DNA from: Calycina herbarum
Taxonomy: Eukaryota > Ascomycota > Leotiomycetes > Helotiales > Pezizellaceae
NCBI GenBank assembly: GCA_001414485.1
Contig: LLEY01000038.1
Coordinates: 186,001-250,000 of the forward strand
Length of the DNA: 64,000 nucleotides
Reading direction: 5' to 3'
This document shows positions 49,912 to 60,999 of this stretch, one piece after another. Each line of letters starts with the position of its first letter. Position 1 is the first letter of the stretch. The translations under genes and the position numbers were made by a program. The notes below the pieces were generated by a model, which saw nothing but the letters and a program-made list of their open reading frames with translations, was not told the origin of the DNA and did no database searches.

Positions 49912-50588
49912 AACAGTGCTACATGCCTCTTTTGTGGCTTCACATGCTGTGGTATGGCGATGTTGGTAGAGGAGCGTAGGATGAACGAGCGTGAGTGTAA
50001 AAGCGAGTCGACGATGGCGAGTTGTAGGAAGTTGTAGGTAGGTTGTAAAAAGAGGAATCAATACCTTGAGCCTCTTCCAGGTCCTCGCCCGAAAAAGCAA
50101 CATGCCGCAGTCGCCGGCCCTAAGTGGCTGAATTTATATCACATTGAATAAGTGACCAAGCTATTTTGCACAATTCAAATCATTGAGCAAGCTTACAACT
50201 AACTTTTACTATAACTAATTGTCCAAGCTCCTTAGAACTATTTAAAGAATCATAGCAAGTTTAGAAGATTATAAAACTCCTTTCAAAAGGGTACCCCGGA
50301 TTCTTCTAACTGCCGTCAGCCGCCCTCAGGGATGTCACGCCAAACCCAGGCTCGCGATAGACAAAAACAAGAAGCAGTAAACAACCGTCGGTGTCCCAGC
50401 TTTCGTGAACATTAGGACTCAGATTCTTGAGCTTTCTGAGTTTAGATTATGTAGGCTGGCGTCGTTTTTACTGTCCATTACCAGGTGCCTCAAAGCCCAG
50501 GCACTTTCACCCCAAAACCTTATTTTCCATCAACACCCCGCGCTCACCTCTTTTCTTCCCATCAACCCCTCACCACAATCCCTCAAAA
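49912..50588. promoter_or_regulatory. Shared upstream region of hbrB and the Gon7 gene
   Basis: The two genes start on opposite strands with about 680 bases between the chosen ATGs. The segment must hold both promoters. No clear TATA box is visible; a pyrimidine-rich stretch precedes the Gon7 ATG. Confidence 0.5.
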
Positions 50589-50921
50589 ATGGCAGAACAA
50601 ACCCCCACAAATGGCAGCACCGAACCCAAAGCTCCGGTCTTAATAGCATCCTACAACTCCCCGACCAACGCCCCTTTCACGCACAAACAATCCCTCCCAT
50701 CGCTTTCCCCAGAGAATCCATCCCTCTCCGAAAAAACCTCCTACCTCAGCGCCCTCCGAAAAGCAACAACAGAACTACAAGAAACCATAAACAAAGAACT
50801 CACCGCGCGAATGGAGGAAGATAAGACACGGGAAGCAGGGACTACCAACGGGACTGGAGCAAAAATCGACGAGGCGAAGGAGGAAGATAACTATGGGGAG
50901 GAGGTTGTTGAAGAAGATTGA
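50589..50921 (+). CDS. gon7: EKC/KEOPS complex subunit Gon7
   Basis: A single-exon frame of 110 residues starts at ATG 50589 (MAEQTPTNGS). The pattern fits the Gon7 family (PF08738): a short strand (VLIASYNSPT), THKQSLPSL, then the conserved helix KTSYLSALRKATTELQETIN and a Met/Glu-rich end (TARMEEDK), finishing in a strongly acidic tail. Gon7 caps the Pcc1 subunit of KEOPS, which makes the t6A modification of tRNAs. Such small acidic proteins are easily missed in annotation. The gene is convergent with VPS39, whose stop lies about 200 bases away. Confidence 0.82.
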   Translation: MAEQTPTNGSTEPKAPVLIASYNSPTNAPFTHKQSLPSLSPENPSLSEKTSYLSALRKATTELQETINKELTARMEEDKTREAGTTNGTGAKIDEAKEEDNYGEEVVEED

Positions 50922-51118
50922 GAACTTGATGGGGAAAAATGGGAGATGATGACGGATGATGATGGACAATAAAGGTTTGTGGTTATGGGAAATTATATGC
51001 ATGGTATTATGCTATGGTATACACCCTCCTCCCTCGCTCCTCTTTCCCATCAACAGAAGCAAAAAACTCCGCGCTATGTAAAATCTTATACGAAATTCAG
51101 CACAAGGCTGCTTCCTTC

Positions 51119-54100
51119 TCATCTCCACGAAGCCGACCTCAAGGCCTCCATCCCACTCCCCGCTGGTCGTTTATCAGCTCTATTCAAACACCCATAATGC
51201 ACCACCCCATTATCCGGTAACACCGCAATAACACTCCCACCCAACCTCTTATGGCACACCCCACACACCCTCTCTTTCTCAACAAACACCCCTCTACTAC
51301 GACCACCTTTCCCGCCTCGTACACGATCGCCTAGGAGTAGTCCAGCTTGCGCATTCACCACCTCGCTCTTGCGCATCCCAGCTACTATGCGGGACTCGTT
51401 TACGATCGAATTCGCGGCTCGTATGCGTCCCTTGAAATAAGACTCGAGTTCTGCGATGGGCAAGGTTGATGGGATGAGACTCAACGTTGAGGACGCAGGG
51501 AGACGCGAGCCATGTTTTGAAAGCAGTTCTAGAGCAGGAGGCCAATTTGAGGAATGAGGCGGGGGAGGCGTTAAATAGAGAGAGAGCAGGGTATGGTAGA
51601 TGGAAGGTATGGGGTCATCTGGCTCAGAGGTAGATGCTCGGGTTTGTTGTGGCGAGGATAAATCTGACTGGAGATGGACATGGTTGCAATACCTTGCAGA
51701 CTGTTAGCACCAGGGGAAAAAAGATAGAAAACCAACGGAAAACATACTCTTCCGCTTTCTCAAAGTTTTTCATTTTGAAAACGTAAATCTCAAGTGCCTG
51801 TTTATGTGATCCTATGTTACTCAAAACAATAGCTTGTGGCTCGTAGAAATCAGGATCTGTAAATACATTAGCAAGGGGGTTACTCTGAATTTCGAACTCT
51901 CCTACATACCATCTTTAGGCATGTTGCTAAATGCTCTTGTGCCAGAATATTGTTTGCTTGATCGTAAGAACGATTTGAGCCTATTCATGAGGTCTTTCCC
52001 ATGAGCTGTATCTCTGTTCTTCATGCCCTTCAAATCATTCAAGTAAGCCGAGACCAATTGATTGTGATATCCAGGGGTCAGATCATTCAGCTCCGTTATG
52101 ATATGTTCCAGGTATCTGACAGCAAGGTCAAAATCAATTCCTTCCAGAAATTTCACAACTCGGTCTCTGGGCAGACTTTCCGCATTCTCGGTATCCCCAA
52201 GGAATATCTCCATGGCAAGGTCTGGATCAGCTCTTAGTGGCCATTCAGCGAACTCAAGAATGAGGTCAATCATCTCCGGAGGTAGATTCTGCAAATACCC
52301 AATCGTTCTTCGGGGACCGTGTAAAGGAGAATCCTCGTCTTTTTCTTCATCCATACCAAATTTCTTGAGAAGTTCCAAGGCCGGACGGTGAAGTTTCTTG
52401 CCGTGGAAGAAGTCGACGAGATCATTGTATCTCCCAGTTTCCAACAGCTTTTCGTTGATCACATCAGGATCGCAAAAGTTCGGAAGACGAAAGAGGGATC
52501 CAGCCAATTGCGGGCGAGCCAACATGTATGAACGGAATAGCGTAGTATCAATAAGCTTTGCCGTCTCCCGCAACTTTTGCTCTCGATCCTTCTCGGCATC
52601 TGACGCTGGGGCGACTAGAAATGATTCAAAAGCAGGCTCCAAAGTTCCATTATGCCCATTCGTGGTTTCTTGGGGTATAATTTTACCCGTTTCAGCGTCT
52701 ATCCATTTCTTCATCCTATTTCTTGCCTGGACCAGGAAATGATTGAGTTCAAGGGCTGCGTTCTCGAGATCTCTTCCTTCTAGAGGCTTGTCTTCCGTAG
52801 GCTTGCCCCCAGCATCACTACCACCAGTACCATCTAGCTTTACGAATGAGCGTATCGAGGATGTATCGGACCCTGCTTTGTTATTGTGGGATTTGAGCAA
52901 TTTGCTAATAGCAGCAGGCTTCGGTGATCCCACGACTTCGTGAGTTTCTTCTCCTTGGGAGGCCTCTCCATTGGCTTCATCACTTCCATCTCCGCCGCTC
53001 GCTTCGTTGTCGGTGTGAGGTTCTTCCCGTATTGATAAGTCACCTGCAATGACTGGCGGGTACAACCTAATAACCCTCTCAGGCGGGGCTTGGACATCCT
53101 CAGCAAGAAATATATCCATCGCATCTTGATATTTTCTTCGATCAAAGAGAACCTGTGCCTTTTGCATTTTGATCTCCCTCAGTCTCTCCCCCTTGTTTCG
53201 TAACAAAGCATCTTCCAGCATGTTGAGAACGCTGATGGCCTCATCATAAAGTCCACGGGCCACCAATTCATCCACTTGGGAATCATAATCGGTTGCCCCC
53301 ATTTGCCAGATACACCTATCACTGGCAACATGGAATCCTTTCCCAGCATGTGCCAAACTTACGGATGGTGGGGGAAAGTGTAGCTGACTAGCATTCGGCA
53401 AGGCGATGGTCTGCAACAGTGATAAAGTATCGGGATTTCTCACTTCCAGTGCTCCTTTCGACGGTGACTGCAGTGCTAGTATGTAGGGATAGGAGTATCC
53501 TATTCCATCTGGAGCGGATTGCCATGGTATCTGTCTTTTCGTCTCAGGTTTGCCCTCCGATGTGATAAACAGAGAATTGATGTCCTTGGTGAGAAGCATT
53601 TCTCCATCTGCAAGCTTGGTAGCCAGAGGCTTTGGAATATAACCCCCTAGTCCCATGTATCCCATACTCGCTGACCCAACCCCTCCAAATCGCCCTCCTT
53701 GGGGGCCCGCGGCACCCCCAATAGCTCCAGGCCCAACGATGTCTTCCACTTCTTGAGTGAGAACATCGACTATCACGTAGCCCGAGTTCATGCCACATAT
53801 TATCTTCGTCGCTGAGGTCCAGGTGAGAGTCCGTATCGATTCCGCCAGTGTGATCTCAACAACATCGGGTTCCAACTCTGACTCGTGCCACGACCACAAT
53901 AATAATCTCCTTTTGACAGCAACCGCAAGTCTGGATATAATTTCTAGTATCCCACTAGCAGAATCTTTCACAATATTTGAGGTAACGGCAAATGTAGTGG
54001 CATTTTTCGTTTTCGTCAACTGCTCTTGCAGGGTGTAGGATTGTAGATCGTGTATAGAGACGTAATAATTTGAGAGAGAAATTAGGACATTTGCCTCTTT

Positions 54101-54421
54101 TATCCGGGCCAGTTGTTCAATGCTCCTTGTCGAGAACTTCTCTACTTCTCGTAAGAGGTCCACGGGTTTTGGGGCAGGCGTTGTAGAGGGGAGAGAGGAT
54201 GCATTTCCATTTCCATCTGCATTTGGTAACTCATTGACACGGTATATTCGAAGGCTCCCTGTATTCAGTCCAACCAGCAGCCGGTCGCCTACAGCACATT
54301 AGCTTTACGCCTACTTCTGGCATCATATATGGCACACACCATATGCTAATATCGACTCGATTTTGGACTTGTCTCGTTGCTTTAGCTCAACAATAGGCCG
54401 AGCCGTAAAGGCGGAAAGCAT
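51119..54421 (-). CDS. vps39: Vps39/Vam6 HOPS tethering complex subunit
   Basis: Four exons (54421-54340, 54288-51910, 51856-51748, 51692-51119) close in frame to 1047 residues. The N-terminus is the CNH (citron-homology) beta-propeller (LSAFTARPIVELKQRDKSKI, LLVGLNTGSLRIYRV, IHDLQSYTLQEQL). A Vps39 domain 1 region follows (DELVARGLYDEAISVLNMLED), then an acidic insert and the clathrin-repeat helices (LFRLPNFCDPDVINEKLLE, RKTIG-like stretch). The C-terminal Vps39 domain 2 ends in a treble-clef-like motif (CGVCHKRLGGSV, VVHYGCLNR). The protein tethers late endosomes and vacuoles and is a Rab7/Ypt7 effector. The start MLSAFTARP at 54421 matches the usual family opening. Confidence 0.95.
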
Positions 54422-54942
54422 GGCGACAATATGCCAGCCTCAACAAGTTGCTGGCGTAGGTTACGAGGGCTCAGTCATCGATGCTGGAGATACTTTGAGG
54501 AAGGAATGAGAAGCCTATTCGGCGTTGTCGTTTCATGGGCGCATGATGCTGTCGTGCGATGAGGAAGCTCTGGGGAAACTCACTTACAAGTACAGGCGGA
54601 GGTTGGTTTGCGACAGGCCGATGACGATGCCGGCCGAGGTGGAATTTCAAATTAACCTCGCGACTTCAACATTAATCCCAAACTCAACATCTTGAGCCTC
54701 AACAAATTTTTACTTCGCCATGTATTACTATTCACGTGTACTACCATGGCCTGCTGGATGCCACGAGATTATCATGGTAGAAGCTTGTGCGATCTCCTCT
54801 TACAATTTCCCGGCCGAGTCAATTGGTGATTGAGAGCTCTTCAAGGCGCCACAACAAGTTTGAATTCTCAAAATGCATTGCTTATTCGACTTCTAGCTTC
54901 TGGAAATCTGGTACTCGACCTGGCAAGATAAAACCTGGTCGC

Positions 54943-55056
54943 GATGGATAACAAAAGCGGTAGTAAATACTTCAGGTTCGTACCTGCTTATTGTAAAGTT
55001 GGAGCAATCAAAGGTACGACGAGCCTGAAGTATTTACTGCCGCTTTTACTGTCCAT
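54943..55056. repeat. Fold-back (MITE-type) element, about 114 bp
   Basis: Two arms of about 37 bases are inverted copies: AAAAGCGG(T/C)AGTAAATACTTCAGG on the left and its reverse complement on the right, with ATGGA/TCCAT at the outer edge. Only about 40 bases lie between the arms. The right arm shares AGCGGCAGTAAATA with 58405-58418. No frame is coded. Confidence 0.75.
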
Positions 55057-56128
55057 GCGAGGGTGGGGGGGAAGCCCCAGCATCTACAGGGGGGAAAGTA
55101 ACGAGCGTTGGATTGAGAGATGTCCGATTTTGTTTGCAAATTTGTCAAAGTTGGAAAAGAATTCAAATTAAACGTGTCTGAAAGCTAAATCATTCTGTTA
55201 TTGTCATGTTTATTCCCGATATCGGCTGCTTCCTTAATATTTCACGATTTTATTCTGCGGCGTCGAAGTCGTCGTTTTTTGTGGTGGCTTTGTCATCAGG
55301 CAACAGTGTGATGATATTTTCATGATGGGAAAAGCTACGTTTTGATATCTTCACGTTGGTACTTCGTCGTGGTCGTTTTGAATATGAAGGATTCAGATAG
55401 AGGAATACGACGAAATGAGGGTTAACTTAATCATAAGCGATGGGCACTTGGGCCTCTTATACGATTAGCCCTGTAAGAAGCCTGTCTAGCTGACGATGTC
55501 GTGCATACTTGTCGAAACTCGTTGGAGTAACTTCTTGCATGCTCGATTCGGTATAGAGCTTACGGAGAATTCCCCATCGTTCCCAAGGCTTGGGGTCTCA
55601 AATTATGGAACGGCTGCGCCTTACTGTACGCCTGAATCAAGTGGTTCCTTTAAAAATCGCATCTCTTCTTGTTTGCTATGACTCCTATTATTCTCTTTCG
55701 GTAATTGGCTATCATTTAACGGAGAAGTCCCCCAAACACAGTGGTGACCGGGTCCTAATAAAATCGCGAAATTCCGACTTGCCCAAGAACTGAAATACTT
55801 GGTAGGCTAGGGCTGAAGGGGGCAGTGCTGTTTTATTACCCCAACATGTGTAATTTTCGGCTGGATCAAATCCCCCGAACTCACCAAGCTTATTCGTACT
55901 TCAGGGGGCTTCAGGGCGTCGGTTAGCGAGAGGATTGAATATGACATGCAAGGCAGGGGCCCGAACGAGGTTATCGCCCTCCTCAATGGTCGAAACCATG
56001 TTGTGTCAAACGCCGCAATGAGCTGCACGTCGTCACCAAAGCTGCCCAAGAGGTCTTGGTGTGGTGAGAATACGGGCGTGCGTGTAGTACAGGCATTAAG
56101 TTCTTACCCTCCCACCGGCATTACGGGA

Positions 56129-56134
56129 TATAAA
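56129..56134 (+). promoter_or_regulatory. TATA box of the RTA1-like gene
   Basis: TATAAA stands 120 bases before the ATG and is followed by a pyrimidine-rich tract, a common arrangement of a fungal core promoter. Confidence 0.45.
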
Positions 56135-56253
56135 CACATCGTCTCTCCTTTCCAACTTCCGAATATCCTCAAGTGTTGATCTTCCATTCACGGCCGTGTA
56201 ACATATTCACAACAACTTTTTTTCACTGCTGTCGTCTCATCAAATCAGTCATC

Positions 56254-57467
56254 ATGGCTCCCCAATGTCTTGGTATGTATTCCTGCTTTTAAACGGAATT
56301 CCAATCTCCCCGTGTAAACATTTGCTAACGCGGTCGCAGACATACACGACAATGACAATACTTGGGCTTTCTGTCCATCCCTTCCAGCAGCAATTCTATT
56401 TACGATCTTATTTGCAATAGTCTCTGGCATTCACATTTTCCAGGTAAGGATCTCTTATGTTGCCATCTGCTATTACTATCTAATTCCAAAACCAGGCCGC
56501 CAGATACAAAACAACATTCTGCTGGGCTATAATTATGGGATCTCTTTGGGAGACAGCATCATTCCTGATCAGAAACATCTCCATCTACAACCCTAAATCT
56601 CAAGGCCCAGCCAACACTTGGTTTCTCTTGTTCCTTCTCGCACCTCTATGGATCAACGCCTTCGACTACATGTTGTTGGGACGAATGGTGTTTCAGTATC
56701 TTCCTAATCAGAAGTTGGGTGGAATCAGGGCGCAAAGAATGGCATTGTGCTTCGTTATTCTGGATATTCTGTTCGTCCTCCCTCTGGTTCGCTTGTGTTA
56801 ACCAAACCAAAACTAATTCCAATCCAGTTCCTTCATCATCCAAATTGGAGGAGGTCTTCTCGTCATTAGCAAAAACCTCAACACCAAAAGGAACGGTCTA
56901 CGTATCTACACCGGTGGCCTCGCGCTCCAGGAATTGTTCATTCTCATCTTCACCTACCTTGTCTTTTCTTTCAACCGTCGGGTAAAGAGAGAAGCGTCCT
57001 CGCAACAAGCAGCCAAAGCAAAGAAGCTTGTCCTCGCATTATACGCCTCTCTTGCCCTCATCTCCGTACGTATTACCCCAAATACTCTAGGGCAATGGAG
57101 CCTTGTTCTCTCAATCTCCTGGTACAAAACTAACCGTTGCTAGATCCGTATCATCTATCGTCTCCTCGAGTTCGCCGGTAATTTCGAAAGTAAGCTCACC
57201 CAAGAACTCTGGAACCACGAAGCATACCAATACGCACTCGATGCCACCCCAATGTTCTTCGCGCTCATCGTCATGATCGTCATGCATCCAGGAAAGGTCC
57301 TGCCCGGCGCAATGAGTACCTTCAAACAATTCTCCCAGGATAGAACAATCGAGCATGCTGAGGAGAAAACCAGTCGTGGATTCTTTGGATACCGTCGAAC
57401 GAAGGTCCAGCACAGCAGTGGAAGCAGTCTCGAGCCTGTACAAGACCATGCTCATGGCAAGAACTGA
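56254..57467 (+). CDS. RTA1-like seven-helix membrane protein
   Basis: Five exons (56254-56272, 56340-56443, 56496-56770, 56828-57065, 57144-57467) close in frame to 319 residues. Seven hydrophobic segments fit the RTA1 family (PF04479): PSLPAAILFTILFAIVSGIH, then the Tyr/Lys turn RYKTTFCW and the conserved WETASFLIRN, LLFLLAPLWINAFDYMLLGR, FIIQIGGGLLV and RIIYRLLEFAGNF with the family RXXYR turn, then MFFALIVMIVMHPGKVLPG. Yeast members (Rta1, Rsb1) confer resistance to 7-aminocholesterol or act in sphingoid-base export; many fungal paralogues are induced by stress. The substrate here is unknown. The cytosolic tail is basic and short. A good TATA box lies 120 bases upstream. Confidence 0.92.
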
Positions 57468-57495
57468 GGGATCGACGAGGTCGGCTAGAGGAGGT

Positions 57496-57509
57496 GGGGG
57501 GGGGGGGGG
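57496..57509. repeat. Run of 14 G
   Basis: An uninterrupted G14 tract 29 bases after the stop codon of the RTA1-like gene, in its probable 3' leader. On the transcript it could pair into a G-quadruplex, but with a single run this is weak. Confidence 0.9.
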
Positions 57510-58392
57510 TTTCGGAATCTCGAGCGCGATGCCAATTTTCACCAAATCCTTCCAACAAATGTACGACAGTGCGAATAATCTTTTCTATTTTAGGGTCATA
57601 ATTGAAGGCATCATCTCACTCAGAAGGGGAGCAGGGACGGGAAAGAGGCGAATTTTAAGGAACCAAGGCGTTTAATCGAGAGCGTGGGGGTATTCTTATT
57701 TTGCTGTCGGTAGATGAGAGATCCTAGAATAAATCGCATGTGCGGGAGCAAATCCTTGGAGTGCTTTCACGATACCCGATACAATACCCCCAAATATTTT
57801 CCTTGAGACTTACTGTATTCAGTAAGCAGTAATATACTTGGCCTGCCATTCGTTTAAGATTGGAGTTACCCAGGTATCATGTTATGCATTCCTATCTCCA
57901 TTGTTGTGCCTTATCAGTTGGTGTTTGTGGCTTGGTCGCTTTCCTATTTGAGTGGGATTTTGATGTTATCCAAGGAATTGAGGTTGTGTACCCCTGTGCG
58001 GGAGTGGTATTTGAGGCTGTGGGGTTGACGTGATTGATGCAGGGGGTTTTTATGAGGAACCGCCTCATTTGAAATTTTCTGTTGGAAGCATGAGTACGTG
58101 TATGGATAACTAAATTGTATGCTGGAGAATTATTTTTCGTGTTTGGGTGAAAAGCAAATTTTGAAGGAGACACGACGCCTTTTTTAATCGGGATCCCTCT
58201 CGTATAGATGTTCATTTACAAGTATGTATCTGTGCTTCGGAAAAGGTGTGGCTAAAACTGGGCAGGTTAGCTCACAGTGTCAGGAAGTGATGCTGCTTCT
58301 CACACAAAATACCCTTGAGCCCCCCCTTCCCCCTTCCCCCATCATCGGGTGGTATTTATAACCAGACTCGCTACATTTCTCTTCTGCTCGCG

Positions 58393-58418
58393 GTGGACAG
58401 AAAGAGCGGCAGTAAATA
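58393..58418 (+). repeat. Solo end of the fold-back repeat family
   Basis: The stretch GGTGGACAGAAAGAGCGGCA then GTAAATA matches the arm of the element at 54943-55056 (14 bases, AGCGGCAGTAAATA, are identical). No inverted partner was seen nearby, so it is a lone end or a truncated copy. Confidence 0.5.
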
Positions 58419-58619
58419 GCTTGATGCTCTAGCTTTCTAGTATAATTTAATTTAATATTCTCCTAAATGCTTTGAAACAATGAAACTTGATTGTTCTTAA
58501 CACGTGGGTTATTATTTCGAATTGTTCCAAATCTCTAGGGTAATTATATTGAATTATCCTAGACAGTTGGGAGAACGAGCTAGGTAGGTACGGCATCCCG
58601 TACGTACTAAAAGTCGGCA

Positions 58620-59132
58620 GAATTAAGTACTGATATAATAAAATATCGATATATCGTAATATATATCGCGATATATTTATTATAGAATATTACTCGATGT
58701 CGATAACGATTATTAGAAGTGGCTTGATATTTAATAAATATCGTCTTTTTAAGAGTATATTCTATGATTTTAGAGTAAGTTTTAATATTATTTTAGAAGT
58801 AAATTACTTACTAAATTAACTAATAAGTTAAGAAATAAAGTATATAAAGTTCAAGAAAAACTAAGTATTTAAAATTATATATAAAAGATATATATATTTA
58901 AACTTCTTATATAATAATTACTTCTTCTTTATTAACTAGTATTTTCTACTTATTATTACTTTCTATTATTATATACTAGTATTATAGATATAATATATAG
59001 TAAACGTTCTTATTATAAATAAGAGCTCTTTTCTATAAAACTAGGTTTTCTATCTTACTAAATACTCTTTTAGATAGTGTATTTAAAGCTGGGATTATAT
59101 AGTAATTAAGAATTATTTAAGTAATAATAAAA
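58620..59132. other. AT-rich RIP-like sequence at the repeat-island edge
   Basis: The base composition turns sharply to TA-rich with long alternating ATAT and CGATATATCG-type palindromes. No gene. It looks like heavily mutated repeat sequence. Confidence 0.55.
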
Positions 59133-59134
59133 TA

Positions 59135-60992
59135 ACGTCATCCACAAGCGAGTGTAATACATAAGTGAATGTAACACGGAATTACACCAGACGCGTCACC
59201 CTAACTAAAACTCGAATACTACTACAACCAACGATGTAAAATAAAAGCAACGAAAGGAAAATTCTCCTAGCTAGTCAGGCTATGGATCGTAACCGTGATT
59301 TAAGCGCTAGAGCCGCTGCTATAATCTATGGGGTCGATCATAGTACACTAGGTCGCCGACGACATAGTCAACCTTTACAACGCGATTCTACGCCTAAATC
59401 TCGAAAGCTTACAAATCTAGAGGAGTCAGTAATAGTTTAATATATCCTCGACCTCGATGTACGCGCATTTCCTCCTAGACTTGCTAGTATAACAGATATG
59501 GCGAACCGACTACTCTATGACTGTAACGCGGCACCTGTTAGTAGGAACTAGGCTTCTAACTTTATAAAGCGACAACAAGTCTTACGAACGTGTCTTTATC
59601 GGAAGTATGATTACTAGAGGGCCTAATACGAAGACCTTGATACGATTTCTACGTGGTTCCAACTAGTTTAAAATATAACTGCTAAATATAGTATCTAAGA
59701 TAAAGATATCTATAACTTTAACGAGACGGGATTTATAATAGGTATTATCTCGACAGGAATAGTAGTTATAAGCGCTGAAAGACGTGGGAGGCCGAAAATG
59801 GCTTAGTAAGGCAATAGAGAATAGGTTATAGTTATTTAAGATATTAGTTCCTATAGCTACGTAGTCCCCCCGTTTATCATCGTCGCTAGCAAATACCACC
59901 TCGCGCTATAGTATAAAAATAGTAAATTACTAAAGAACTGGCGTATTACTATAAGTAATAACAGTTAGATAATAAATAAAAGAGGTCTTAAATAGCTTTA
60001 GCACTTCAACGAGTATACTAGAGGTCGAACAACTAGGATATACCGTCTACTTATTCTCGACAGCTACGAGAGCTACTACTTAATAGATTTTAAGCTTTAT
60101 TATAAAGAGAACAATATTATTACCCTCTATATACCTCCTTATTCGTCTTACCTTCTTCAGCCTCTCGACGTTAGTTGTTTTAGCCTACTAAAGCAGGTAT
60201 ATAAGTAGTATATTAAAGGTATAATATAGAGATATATTATATATATTATAAAAGCCGACTTTTTACCTGCCTTCTATACCGCCTTCTAGTAAGCTATAAC
60301 GCTAGTAAATATTCGAGGGGGCTTCTAAGGAGCTAGGCTTGTTCTATTTAATCTAGGAAGTGTAATATCTCTACTAGATATTAAGCCACGTATACTAACA
60401 CTCTCTGAATCAGCTATTAACCTACCTTTATAGGTTTTAAAGACCCCGAATAATCTAATTAAAGCGACTTTATAATCTAAATTTCTAAAATCCTATATTT
60501 CTATATATTAAAACAGCTCGCCGACTTTAATTTTCTAGGTAATTAACTAATTTACAAAAGAGGTATATAGGATAATATACTAGGTTATATTATTAAAAGC
60601 AGAAGCCTAAGACCTTCGAGAGGTAAATTAAACTCTAAGTAAGCGTCGAAGGGCTAGAAAGACACGTGTCTATTAAGGAGGAATACTAACTTTATAAGAG
60701 AGGTAGAACCTTTTATCCTATAAGAATATCTAGAGTACTATATAATAGGAAGAGGATAAAGAGAGAGGGGTAGCTACTAGACTTCGACCGAGAGAACGAC
60801 GCTATAAACGATACGGTAATACTAGTTATAATATACGTACCTGTGAAATTAATATTAATATATCTAAAGAAGAGGAATTAGAGTAGTTTTAATTAATTTT
60901 ATTTATTATAGATAGTTAATTATTATTTTTATTAGAGTAGTACGATTCCGTATTATATTCACTTATATGTTATACTCGCTTATAGATAACGT
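59135..60992 (+). mobile_element. RIP-mutated Fot1/pogo-like DNA transposon, full length
   Basis: Both ends carry inverted repeats of about 46 bases (left ACGTCATCCACAAGCGAG, right ACGTTATCTATAAGCGAG read inward) flanked by TA at 59133-59134 and 60993-60994; length 1858 bases. From an ATG at 59282 the plus strand reads through many TAG/TAA codons as a Tc1/mariner-superfamily transposase: a pipsqueak-type helix-turn-helix (SARAAAIIYGVDHSTLGRR), then the DDE_1 signature FNETGF (normally DETGF), ILDSYESY and PPYSSYLLQPLDVSCF. The first catalytic Asp is changed to Asn and several Gln codons are stops, the pattern RIP leaves. The copy is dead. Confidence 0.85.
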
Positions 60993-60999
60993 TACTCTT

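Larger units (their letters stand above)
54422..56253. other. Intergenic region with a fold-back element
   Basis: It contains the VPS39 promoter, a near-perfect fold-back repeat at 54943-55056 and short frames (55.5-56.2 kb) that lack domain support. Confidence 0.4.
57468..58619. other. Intergenic region up to the AT-rich boundary
   Basis: It holds the RTA1-like 3' flank, a G-run and, around 58395, an isolated end of the fold-back repeat family. No gene is supported. Confidence 0.4.

Noticed and set aside
47825..49943. Several alternative frames on both strands over the HbrB gene
   Set aside because: Shadows of the strongly supported HbrB exons.
51614..51640. TGGCTCAGAGGTAGATGC resembles a tRNA D-arm
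   Set aside because: It lies inside a well-supported VPS39 exon and no T-arm follows.
59663..59899. 78-codon minus frame in the Fot1-like element
   Set aside because: The plus strand carries the transposase signature; the minus frame is a by-product of AT-rich sequence.
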